Positions 37,852-47,700 of a stretch of 64,000 bases of DNA are shown here, piece by piece. The position numbers and the translations under genes are program-made. Numbering within the stretch: position 1 is the stretch's first letter; each line of letters begins with the position of its first letter. Under the pieces are notes generated by a model that searched no databases, had not been told where the DNA came from, and saw nothing but the letters and a program-made list of their open reading frames with translations. Origin of the DNA: Monocercomonoides exilis (lineage: Eukaryota > Preaxostyla > Oxymonadida > Polymastigidae); assembly GCA_001643675.2 (NCBI GenBank), contig LSRY02000005.1:2501-66500 (forward strand), in the 5' to 3' direction.

Positions 37852-39884
37852 GGGTGATTCATTAACCCGAACTTTTTTTAAAACCCGGACTTTTTTTTAA
37901 TAATAAGTTGAATTTTCACACTTTTTATATTGTTTTCAGTGTATAAGGAAAAATCAATGACTGAAATTGTAGATTAAATTACTATACCTAATCTCTGATG
38001 GGGGGAGATGGGGGGGTTTGCTCCTCCATCTCTGATTAGTGCCTCCCCTGAGGAGATTAAGTAATAACAATAGGGCTAATCAAGTTAGAATTTTATCGAA
38101 AACATTTTTTTGATTTTTTTTTTCATTTCAAAAAAAAAAAAAAAATAATTTTCAAAATAAAAAAAAGATCAAAACCAGAATATTTTTTTCAATGAATGTT
38201 GTGAAAACCAAAAGAGAACGTGGACAGTTAATTCTTCGAGAAAAAATGATGTCATTTGAATATCGAAGAATTGAAAATCGATTAGAACGCATGGCACGTA
38301 TTGTTGTTGATGAACATGTCAGAATCGTTGATGAAATTAATACAAAGGAGTTCTCTCGTTCAGCAGTAATCAGGCAGTTTCAGCAATTGAAAGCGGCAGA
38401 GCAGTTGCAAAACCTGGCAGGCCAGAACTATTCAATGATGAGGACAAAAACATTATTGTTGGAGTTATTAAAATCGAAAGTTTATCCGGGACAAGTTTTA
38501 ATGCAAAGAGAACAAGAGAATTAGTTTGATTACACATTTATTTATCTTTCGTTTTTGATAACAAATATTTTTCAGATGGAATCCGTCCTTTCCGATAAAA
38601 AAAGACGATCAGAAACTGATGTTGATGAAAACACCAGTGTGTCCAAATCATATCCATATCTATTTGCAAAAAGGAATTCTGAGCTCAAAGCGTCCATGCC
38701 CAGAAATGTGGATATCCAACGTCTTTCAGTATCCAATCAACAAGTTGTTTTTCTTTTCTTCGAGCTTCTGCAATATCTTCATAATTCACATCATTATTCA
38801 CCTTCTTTGATCTTTAATACCGATGAATCTTCACTCCGCTTATCGGATTCCTTCAAAACTCTTGTGATTCACTCCACAGGATTTCCAGCTGGATTTCAAA
38901 CAACACCCACAAACATGCCAAATGCCACTTTGGTTGTTGCAGCTGCTGCAGATGGATATTCTCTTAAAAGCGTTGTATTGTGGCCATGCCACAAATTACC
39001 AAAGGAAATGCGAGTTCTTCTGAGCGCATTCATTGATGTTTGGGATAACAACGATGGATGGATGACGGAAAGCATATTTCAAGGATACGCAGAAGAGGTT
39101 TTATTAACCGGAATCATCGAAAGAAGGAAAATATTAATGAGAACCAATGAGAGATGTCTTCTGCTTTTGGATTCTCATTCTTCTATTGCTCAACCTGAAA
39201 TATGGCAGAAATTTGCTGATAACAACTTTGACGTCGTCACTTTTATTCCTCGCAGTTCACACATCACACAACCTCTTGATCGTGGTGTGTTTGCAGTCTT
39301 CAAAAAATGCATCAACTCTCTGTACTCTGTGCCTCCGGATTCTTCCATTTCTCTTCGACGTGAGGCCATCTCCAACGTTCTTCCACAAGCTCTTCAGATA
39401 GCATAACTTCCTGCAACTGTTGTTTCTTCGTTCAAGAAAAGCGGCGTACTTTCAAACGAGTGGCAATCAGTACTATCAACACTTCCAAAGGAACCTTCGG
39501 TTACACTGAAAAAGAGAACACACAGGTTTGATTTTTTTGGAAAAATTATAACTGAACAAAATTTTCTTGAAGAATGGAAAAAAGAAAAGAAAATGAAAGA
39601 AGATAAGAAAAGAAAAGATAGTAATGAAAAAAAAGAAGAAAAAATTCTTTTCGCAGCTGAAAAGCCCCAAAAAAGAAGATTTTATAAATCCGCCTTTTTG
39701 AATGATGATATTTTGGATGATGAATCAAAGCAGAAAAATTCCAGAAAAATTATGAAGAGAGAACTTGTTGATTATATATATTATTAATCATTTCAATTTT
39801 TGTTATCAAAATATGATTGCTTGAAAAAAAATTTTTATTTATTTCGAACCAAAATAAAAAAAAGTTCGGGTTTATAAATCACCC
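37852..39884 (+). mobile_element. pogo/Tc1-mariner-type transposon with terminal inverted repeats and TA flanks
   Basis: A complete 2,033-bp element. The left end GGGTGATTCATTAACCCGAA and the reversed right end GGGTGATTTATAAACCCGAA form inverted repeats of about 29 bp, each running into a T-rich stretch. It is flanked on both sides by TA (37850-37851 and 39885-39886), the target duplication of this superfamily. Inside is a DDE transposase gene (38192-39787) with a frameshift and one nonsense codon. A GC-rich subterminal palindrome-like patch (TCTGATGGGGGGAG...CTCCATCTCTGATTAG) lies at 37996-38040. Confidence 0.85.
38192..39787 (+). pseudogene. pogo-like DDE transposase of the 2,033-bp element
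   Basis: The N-terminal part (38192 to about 38385) reads FSRSAVIRQFQ. A frameshift near 38385 moves to KPGRPELFNDEDKNIIVGVI. An intron is likely at 38524-38575 (GTTTGA...TTTCAG), after which the frame runs from 38576. The catalytic triad is visible: IFNTDESSL, LLLDSHSSIAQP and HITQPLDRGVF, a D-D-D arrangement as in pogo-like enzymes. TAA at 39404-39406 interrupts LQIA/LPATVVSSFKKSG; homologous sequence continues in phase to TAA at 39785, ending in a Lys-rich tail. With two lesions it is probably inactive, although the termini are well preserved. Confidence 0.8.
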
Positions 39885-40605
39885 TATATAAATATATATA
39901 TTTAATTACATTGAAGCTCGGTTATAATCTCAAAAAATCGTGAAAAATGGATTGTGATTATAACCGAGCTTCACTGTGTTATTATTATGCATGGGAATGT
40001 TAGATTAATAATGATACGATGGAGAAAATGTTTGGAACAAAGAACAGTTTTTTTCATAAATGAAAAAAATTAGAATCATATGCTTAAGAAACAATAAAAT
40101 TGCTCATTAAAGTTGGAGATGATGGTGTATATTTCTGATACAAAATAGTTCAAACAATGTAAATAATCGCATTTCAAATATTATCTAAAATCTGAAACGA
40201 CAAATAAAAGGAATATTTAAAACAAAATATTTATGACAATATGAGTGAAATAAAATCACATTACTAATATAATTTAACGAAATGAGAAAAAAATAATTTT
40301 GCTGCACAAACATGTGCAATGACAATACTGTTTGTATTGCTTCTCTAAACTTGAAACCTCGAAATCAAAATAAAACAGAATGAAGACAAACATTAAGAAA
40401 ACAGGAGCAATAAAAAATAACGAAAAATCCATCATTTTGCTTTCAATCAAAAAAAAAAAAAAAAATAAAATAAAAATAAAAAATAAAAAATAAAAATGCA
40501 AAATGAAGCATCAATCGATAATAGAATAGATCGAATATATGCACACAATGTGCATTCAACTAATTTAGATTTTCTGTGGAATGCTGTTTTCTCAAAAGCA
40601 GCATC
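39885..40605. other. AT-rich interval with a short hairpin element
   Basis: Contains the 68-bp hairpin at 39909-39976 and an A-rich AAAAT run at about 40450-40500. No gene. Confidence 0.45.
39909..39976. mobile_element. Miniature pogo-type hairpin element
   Basis: A 68-bp sequence consisting almost only of an inverted repeat: TGAAGCTCGGTTATAATC and its complement, separated by about 28 bp. The terminal CAGTGAAGCTCGGTTATAA form resembles pogo/Tigger-type ends, which begin CAGT (family knowledge). It starts 25 bp after the 2,033-bp pogo element but has unrelated termini. Confidence 0.55.
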
Positions 40606-42086
40606 TTACATCACCAGCCTTTTCAGCAGCGGTATTTTCTGCCAAAGCGCAGTCACAATCCATGTTGTCAAATACACGCTCACGCAAAGCAGAGGAGTGA
40701 ACCACAACGGGTTCATATCGTAATAAGACTTCTTCAGCACTTTCGGAAACAGATAATCTGCCACAAACCTGAAGATCGCAAACTCGTTCAGCAAATAAAT
40801 CCCCAACGTGCACGATCCTGTCGAACTGAAGTACCACATCACACACTTCTCAAATCTGCTTGTGGGCTTCCATTTGCACGTCAATGCATAAATCCCACAC
40901 GCAAACCCCGCAAACGCAAAAGTCGTCGGCAAGCCATAATACTCGTAAAACCTCCAGAACTCAGCGTTCTGTGCATAATGCCCAGTCAGAACAACCAGCC
41001 CCCAGTTGCACAACGAAGCAAGCACAAACACTCCAAAGCACACCAACGCTGTCACTTTGCTCTGCCAGTTCACCCTCCCCAGAATTGGGAGGTATCCCGG
41101 CTCTTCCACCCAGCTCGGATGAGCTGCCGATGGATTGCGCTGATGCTCCATCACCGTCCAGCAGTAATACCCCACCAGAAACGTCAGAAACATCGCCACA
41201 AACGCATCTGCCCACACTCCTATTTGCATCCCAACCAGAAAAGTGTGCAGCAGGTGATGCGACACAAAGATCGACAGAATCGTCATTTCAAGCACTTTCC
41301 GGCTTGTCGCTTTCACTGCCTGCCTCACAAACGGCACAATCATCAGCATCCTCATCGCAATCTGCAAATACCAAAGCGTCCCAGGGTTCGCAAAAAAGAT
41401 GTTTACCATCTGCCGAATCCGCTTGAACGGAGTCGCCAACTTCATTGCAGCTTCGAACAGCTTGAAGTTGTACGGGATCATCCACAACGTGTATTGCACC
41501 ATTCGCCGCACCACATACTTCATCGTGCTTGTTGCGCTGTCGTTCAGCCGTTTCGGAGACAGCATGATGATCGCTGTCACCACCATAAACAAATGTGTCC
41601 CGATGCGCCCAAGTGCACAATACAGATTTGCCCAAATCCAGTACGAAAGCTTTTCGTTTTTGTAGTAAAGCTTGTACTGGTGCCTTTGCCGCAGCCCAGC
41701 ATGGCTCAGCACAACTGCCAGAGCTGCAAACGATTTCAATATGTCCAACGACGCAATTCTCTTTGCTGGAGCTGCACCATTTTGAATGCCTCTTCCATCA
41801 TTTGTTTGCTCAGCAAGTTCCTTCAGCTCTATCGCGCTCGAACTTTCCTCGTTTGCAATCAACGACTGCGTCCCATCCATCTGTTGATTCAATGCAGAAC
41901 ATATAGCAAAATATCGCAATGAAACCAAACAATTCAAAAATGCCCACGAGCCAACATCAAAAACATAAATTCACATTCGAATAAATCGAGAAATAAGCAC
42001 ACATATTTTTCTGCACATTGCTCAGCCTGCAGTTGGCCATCATCTTCAGGGTTCTCATTTTGTCCAATGCAGGCGCAACCATCCAT
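40606..42086 (-). CDS. Acyltransferase-3 family integral membrane protein
   Basis: Exon 1 is 42003-42086 (ATG at 42086), the intron 41881-42002 (donor GTGTGC, acceptor CAACAG) and exon 2 40606-41880; the join is in phase and gives about 452 residues. A hydrophilic N-terminus of about 75 residues is followed by roughly ten membrane helices. The segment LDILKSFAALAVVLSHAG fits the acyltransferase-3 signature, with the conserved His at its end. Family members transfer acyl groups from cytoplasmic donors to glycans or lipids across a membrane; the substrate here is unknown. The frame could also start at 41937 without the intron, but the donor and acceptor match others in this window. It is clearly GC-richer than its flanks, like the palindrome genes next to it. 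Confidence 0.82.
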
Positions 42087-42739
42087 CAGATTTTCTCCTC
42101 CTTCTAAATAAATAACAAAGTCAAAATTTTCGCTTTAAAGGAAGAAAATCGCAGAATAATGTGTACCCATCGTTATAGCTTGAGAAGGAGTTGTTTCTCC
42201 TCCCCCTTTTTCCATCTCCAATTTCACCACAAGAAAAATGGATTTCTTTTTGATCTTTGGACTATAATATAGTTTTTTAAGAAAAATTTTAGAAAAATTG
42301 AAATGAATTGTTTTTTTGATAAGAATAAAATTATCATATTATATTAGTTTTAAATTTTTATTTCATTATCGTTCGATTTTTGATTGCATCACAAAAAGAG
42401 ATAAGATAGTTAACTAGAAAACATACACGCAGAGCATTGAATGAAATTTAAAAAGTCAGCAAACATTGATGCATTTCAAATAGATTGAAACAGAATTCAA
42501 TGGACAGAAATTCGATTTTTTGTGTTTTTTGATCCAAAAATGGATGAGCTATTGGATGAAGAGCGTGAGATAACACATTTTGAAGAGGAAAGACGAGCTA
42601 AATGACGAGATGAGTAATGTGGTGTATTTGAAATAACAAGTGAAAGTCGTGTTCGTTGAATATGGGGCTTGACTGAAATACTAAAAAGAGATAGAAAGAT
42701 GAGAAAATATTAGATTCTCACTGCAGAGTTTAAAAAAAG
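42087..42739. other. AT-rich interval between the acyltransferase gene and the palindrome
   Basis: No open frame of note. It separates a minus-strand gene start from the outer edge of the left arm and presumably holds the acyltransferase promoter. Confidence 0.4.
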
Positions 42740-42844
42740 TGAGAGAAAGACGAAAACAGCAAGTGAGTCTTCGTGCTAGCAGGGATGAATGGGAGGTGAG
42801 GAAAATGGATTGGAGTTGAATGCTTCGCATTTTCTGTCTTTGAA

Positions 42845-43684
42845 GTGTTTGGCGTTGGAGCAGAAAACAAGGTTGCCGCTTTGAGAATGCCATCCAGCAA
42901 AAGAAAGCAACCAATATTTCACAACACAACGACCATTCCTTCTTCTCCTTCTCTCGAAAGCACAAATCCTCAAGAAGCTTTCTGCGCCTTTCTTCATCTT
43001 TTCTGTTTTCGTCCCATCCAGCAATTTCGGTTTCCCCCTCACGAAATGCCGATGAAATGCAGCAGCTGAGCAACTCTTCTGATTGAAGATCCAAAAGAAG
43101 AGAGTGTGTGGAGATTGAGGGCAATCATCAGGGAATCGGGGTTTCTCATTGATTCGAGGGTTCGAGGGGTTCTGCTGCATTGCCTGCCAATTTGCACCTG
43201 AATTTGCTCTGCAGCAGACCAGGCTATGTGAATGTCTCAGAGGCATGTGCTGATGGTTTCTGTCTATCAGATTGCAGCGTGAGAGCCGAAACAAGAATTC
43301 TCTGCCATCAAAATCCCTTGATGCCTCCAAAATCCTGTTTTCAGCTCCTTTCCTCTCCTTTCCTCTCCAGGCCTGCTTCAAAGCTGCTGAACGAGGGCTG
43401 GCTGCTGCCTCTGAAAGATGATGCAACTGCTCAAAATGGCTTGCTCCAGACAATGCGGTGCAGAACCCATGTCTGCCTCTCTTCCCGTGCTCGGTGGAGC
43501 ACAGCATCCAACACCTGTGGCAGAAGTCAGAAGAATGCTCGTTCCCACTTCTTTTCCTGGTGCAGCTGCTGTTGAGGCGCAAGCACTCCGCGTGCTTCTC
43601 CATCGACTGACAGCACCCCTCCGCAAGTTCTGGTGGGGCATCTGGAGCCGATTGGTGAATGGCTGCTCCACGTTGGATGAGTGA
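42845..43684 (+). other. Coding-like region of uncertain strand, left arm
   Basis: GC-richer than flanking DNA, with open frames on both strands. On the plus strand, 43418-43684 reads MMQLLKMACSRQCGAEPMS ... LRKFWWGIWSRLVNGC to a TGA, and upstream pieces (SSKRKQPIFHNTT at about 42895; LPANLHLNLLCSRPGYVNV at about 43177) lie in other phases. On the minus strand there is an uninterrupted frame of about 275 codons (42776-43603) with no recognisable domain. It could be a multi-exon gene convergent with the fusion gene, or its remnant. I could not decide. Confidence 0.25.
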
Positions 43685-44723
43685 AACACCACACCGACAA
43701 GGGATTTGGACGAGACTGAGTTATTTTTATTGTTTAACTTTTAATTATTTTGTGTTTTGTGATGAACTTTCTTTTTTTCTTTCTTTTTTTCTTTCTTTTT
43801 TCTTTCTGCTCCTTTTCGATCCAGCAAAGAGATTTCGTGCAAAGCAATAGCTTTCTGTTGCCCATCGGAAACGGCGCTTTCTCAAAAGCATCCGCTTCCC
43901 GAAAGTCGTGTGCAATCTCCTCCACAAAAAACACAGAAAATGAAAATGAAAAAATTCAAAAGAAAAAGAAAAAGAATAAGAATAAGAATAAGAATAAACC
44001 AGCAGCAATAAATCACAGAAACAGCACCAAACAGCTGCATGCTTGCTGCTGACACCATTCACCGAAAATCACACAAACACCCGAAAACACCCGAAAACAC
44101 CCGAAAACACACCCAACACCAAAACACTTCATCAAACACAACTCTCACCCACAGAAAGCCAAACGAACCCTTGTGCACTTCACAAGCAGACATGTCTGTC
44201 AGTTGAGATACCAAGAAAAACAAAAGGAGAGAACGAAACATTGCACGAACTCCACACAAGCATGCACAGGCTCTCGCGAAAATATCACAATCCCAACAAT
44301 CCCAACAATCCCAACAATCAGAACAATCAGAACAAAACACAAAACACAAAATCACAAAAACACAATTCAATCTGCATTTTTGCAAAAAGAACTCCAGGTT
44401 GATGTGCACTTCAGCAACAATATTCACAAAGAGCGGTTGCAAATGGCAGAAAGCGTCCATCAAAACAACAGATGGAAATAAAAGAATCGCTGACAGAAAA
44501 CAACGCAACAACAGCTGTCATTCAAACACGCACATGCCGTTTCCTCTTCCCTCTCAATATCACTCTTTCTTCCAAAAGGCAAACTCATTTCCATCTTTTG
44601 TTTTTCCTTCCGTTCAATTCAGATGCATCTTCTTTTCATTTCTTTTCATTTTTTTTGTTTTTGTTTTTGTTTTTTTTGTTTTTGTTTTTGTTTTTTTGTT
44701 TTTGTTTTGCCTTCCAAAACAAA
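43685..44723. other. 3' flank of the left fusion gene with short tandem repeats
   Basis: No gene supported. It contains an AAGAAT run near 43968-43995, a tandem ACCCGAAAAC unit (about 44078-44112), a 9-bp AATCCCAAC array near 44290-44335 and a GTTTTT-type tract at 44640-44710. Long minus-strand frames here follow these repeats and look like untranslated sequence of the gene ending at 44724. Confidence 0.4.
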
Positions 44724-47700
44724 CTAATGCCGCGTCTTGGGCATCGCCATCTGCTGCTGCATCTGCTCAAACAGCGACTCAATGCTTGCTCCTTCTCTCT
44801 TCCCAGAAGCCCCTGAATAGCTCTGTGCTCCACGCACATCACCCCCATGACCATGGTCTGGAGGCAATGGAATCAGCGGCCTTTCAGAGTGTGGCGGCGT
44901 GCCCGGATGCTGCCCATGGCTCTCCTTCAAATATTGACTCTGGTTCTGACTCTGGTTATGAATTTGATGCTGCTGCGTGTGTGGATACGAATTCTGATAC
45001 GGCCGACCATTTGAACGGGAATACGAATTCGAATGGGAATACGAAGAAGAGTGAGGCGGTGAGCGTGTCTGTGTGTGGGCGTGTGGATATGGATGTGAAT
45101 TTGAATGTGAATGTGGGTGTTGCTGAGGTTGAGGTTGAGGTTGAGGTTGAGGTTGAGGTTGAGGTTGAGGTTGAGGTTGATATTGATATTGAGGTTGAGG
45201 TTGTGGTTGTACTTGTTGTGGTTGTGGTTGTTGTGGTTGTGGTTGTTGTGGTTGTGGTTGTTGGAGTTGTGGTGGTTGTGGCAGAAGCTGCTGCAGATCC
45301 AAAGGCAGCTGCAGATCCAATGGCACATCCAATGGCACATCCAATGGCACAGTCAAAGGCATCTGCTGCTCATCCGGCGGCGTCTGAGCAATCCCCAGCG
45401 TCTGCGCCAAAAGCTGGATGAGCGATTTGATGTGTGCCTCTTGTGACTGTGCTGCCGGATCAGATGGATCAGAAGGAATTGAAGGATCAGAAGGAATAGA
45501 AGGAATAGAAGTGGCTGTTGTGGATGTGTCTGTGTGTGGCTGATCCATGGGCTTTTCAGGAAGACTCGGGAATTGCATATTGCTTGTGCTGAACGAAGGC
45601 TTCGTCCCAATCAGCGGTGCATGCATGTCTGTTTTGTCTGCAATATTCAATTTTTCTTCTTTTTCTATTTTGTCTGAATTATCCGCTTTTTCCGCTTTTT
45701 CTGTGTTTTCTGTTTTATCTGTGTTTTCTGCCAACTCTTTTCCTGAACAGTTCGCTGATTCCTCATTTTCCTCATTTTCCTCATTTTTTTCTTCCCTTTC
45801 CTCTTTCTCTTCCTCCTCCGTTTTTTTCTCGCCAATCTCATTTTCCTTTCCGTTTTCTTTCTCTTTCTCGCCCTCCTTCTCCTTCTCTTTTTCCTTCATC
45901 CACATCCACGATGCCTTCTCCTTCTCTCTCTCCTTCTCTCTCTCCTTCTCTCTCCCCTCCCTCCTCTCCATCCTCCCCTCTCCACCAAACACCGCGTCAA
46001 ACGACCTCCCCTGCCGAACCATCTCAAACGTGTTGATGAACGCCCGCGCCACCTCGTCTGTCCGGTACACCACATCCCCAACATCTCTGTTCAGCTCAAA
46101 CGGATCGTGGATGCACAGCGAGTGCCGGTGGTAGTCCAAGTCTGTGTCCCACCCCGTCACCGTCTTCGGGATGATGCACCCGTACTTCACACACGCCACA
46201 TGCCTGATCCGGATGAAGTTCCGCGCATAGTGATAGAAAAACCCCACCACAAGAGACGACAGCGGCTCTGTGTTCACTTTCCGCAGCGACACAAACGGAA
46301 ACACTGCATTCGCCCCATACAGCCCTGGATATTGCATCTGATTCATCTGCCCCATCTGCCCCATCTGACTCATCTGACTCATCTGATTCCCTTGTGCTGG
46401 GTGTGGTGGTGTCTGTGATTGTGATTGTGATTGTGAAGAGGGTGATGAAGTGTGCGTCGGAGTGGAGATAGCCGACGATGAATCAGAGGGAGACAATGTT
46501 GTTTTCGAAGGAGAAGAAGGAGAAGGAGAAGAAGGAGAAGAGGATGATGGAGAGGCATCAGTTGATGATGATGATGTTGTTGTTGTTGTTGTTGCTGTGT
46601 CATTGTGAGGAGGTGTTGATGGAGACGACGACGAAGAAGAAGAAGATAAAGTCTTCTCGGTGTGTGTGGGTGTTTTTTCTTCAGTTGTGGATGAATCATT
46701 TGTTGTTGATGATGATGATGAGAAATACTCGTTCAGAGGGAAGTCCGCAGGCGTCGGGTCTCTGTTGTTCAGCACCGTCGGGTTCTGGCTCAGCCACGGC
46801 TGCAGGTCTGTGCTGTATCTGATCCGCGCCCCTTTCACCACAATGTCCACCACCCGGCTCGGGTCTGACGCTGCTATGTATGCCTCCCCCTGCAGCGTCG
46901 GCAGCACCGGCGGCTGCCTCACCTGCAGATAGTTCAGCGCAAGAAGCGTGTACCCATACATCGACAGCGTCCCGTTCGCCGAGTCTGCCACCCCAAACTT
47001 CTTCGCCCAGTGCTTCACAACAAGCAGAAGTGGCCGCACCCTCTCGTCCAGCATGCAGTATGTCTTGATCAGCTCTGAGTTGTAGATCCCAAACACGTTG
47101 TCGATGCAGATGTCGCAGTCGCGAAGGACTGGCGAGTGTGTTGTTGTTGCTGTTGCTGCTGCTTCTGCTTCTGCTTCTGCTGGAGAAGAAGAAGATGATG
47201 ATGGTGATGGTGATGGTGATGGAGAAGTATATGGAGATGGTGAAGGGGAAGGAGATGATGATGATGTTGATGATGCAGAAGACGAATCACCATTCGCATG
47301 ACTCGATTTCTCTTTCTCTTTCTCTTTCTCTTTCTCTTTCTCTTTCTCTTTCTCTTTCTCTTTCTCTTTCTTCTTTCTTGCCTTCTCCTTCTCTCCATTC
47401 GCACTGACACACAAGTGCAGCGGCACCTCAAACTTCACAATCGGCACACGCGCCGTCGGGATGCATCGGATGATCTTGAATCCGTTCTCTTTCAGACAGT
47501 CTCTGATCTCATTCACTGTGATCTTCTCCTTCAGTGACCCCTCCAACTCTGCACCAGACGATGGATTCGATGTCTGTTTAGTTGGGCTGCTTGTCTTTTC
47601 ATCTCCATCTTCTTTCTTCTTGTCTCCATCTTCTTTCCCACCCCACCCCCTTCCGCTTTCTCCATCTTCCACGCATTCTCCGCCTCCTTCCCCATGTTCT

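Noticed and set aside
32803-39787. In-frame TAA/TAG in several transposase-like genes, suggesting TAA/TAG read as Gln as in some oxymonads
   Set aside because: One of the same frames also contains TGA, other lesions are frameshifts, and the hundreds of Gln codons in the palindrome genes and the recombinase gene are all CAA or CAG. Pseudogene decay explains the stops.
44078-44335. Regular short repeats that could recall a CRISPR array
   Set aside because: Units of 9-10 bp are directly adjacent with no unique spacers, in a eukaryotic context; they are microsatellites.
44059-44511. 150-codon Cys/Phe-rich frame downstream of the left fusion gene (mirror at 57680-58132)
   Set aside because: It is driven by 9-bp and 10-bp tandem repeats, lies on the same strand just after a stop codon, and looks like 3' untranslated sequence.
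44399-45421. Antisense open frame of 340 codons over the Gln/Pro tail (mirror at 56778-57719)
   Set aside because: It is made of Val-Glu and Val-Val repeats generated by the complement of the hexanucleotide repeats and has no domain.
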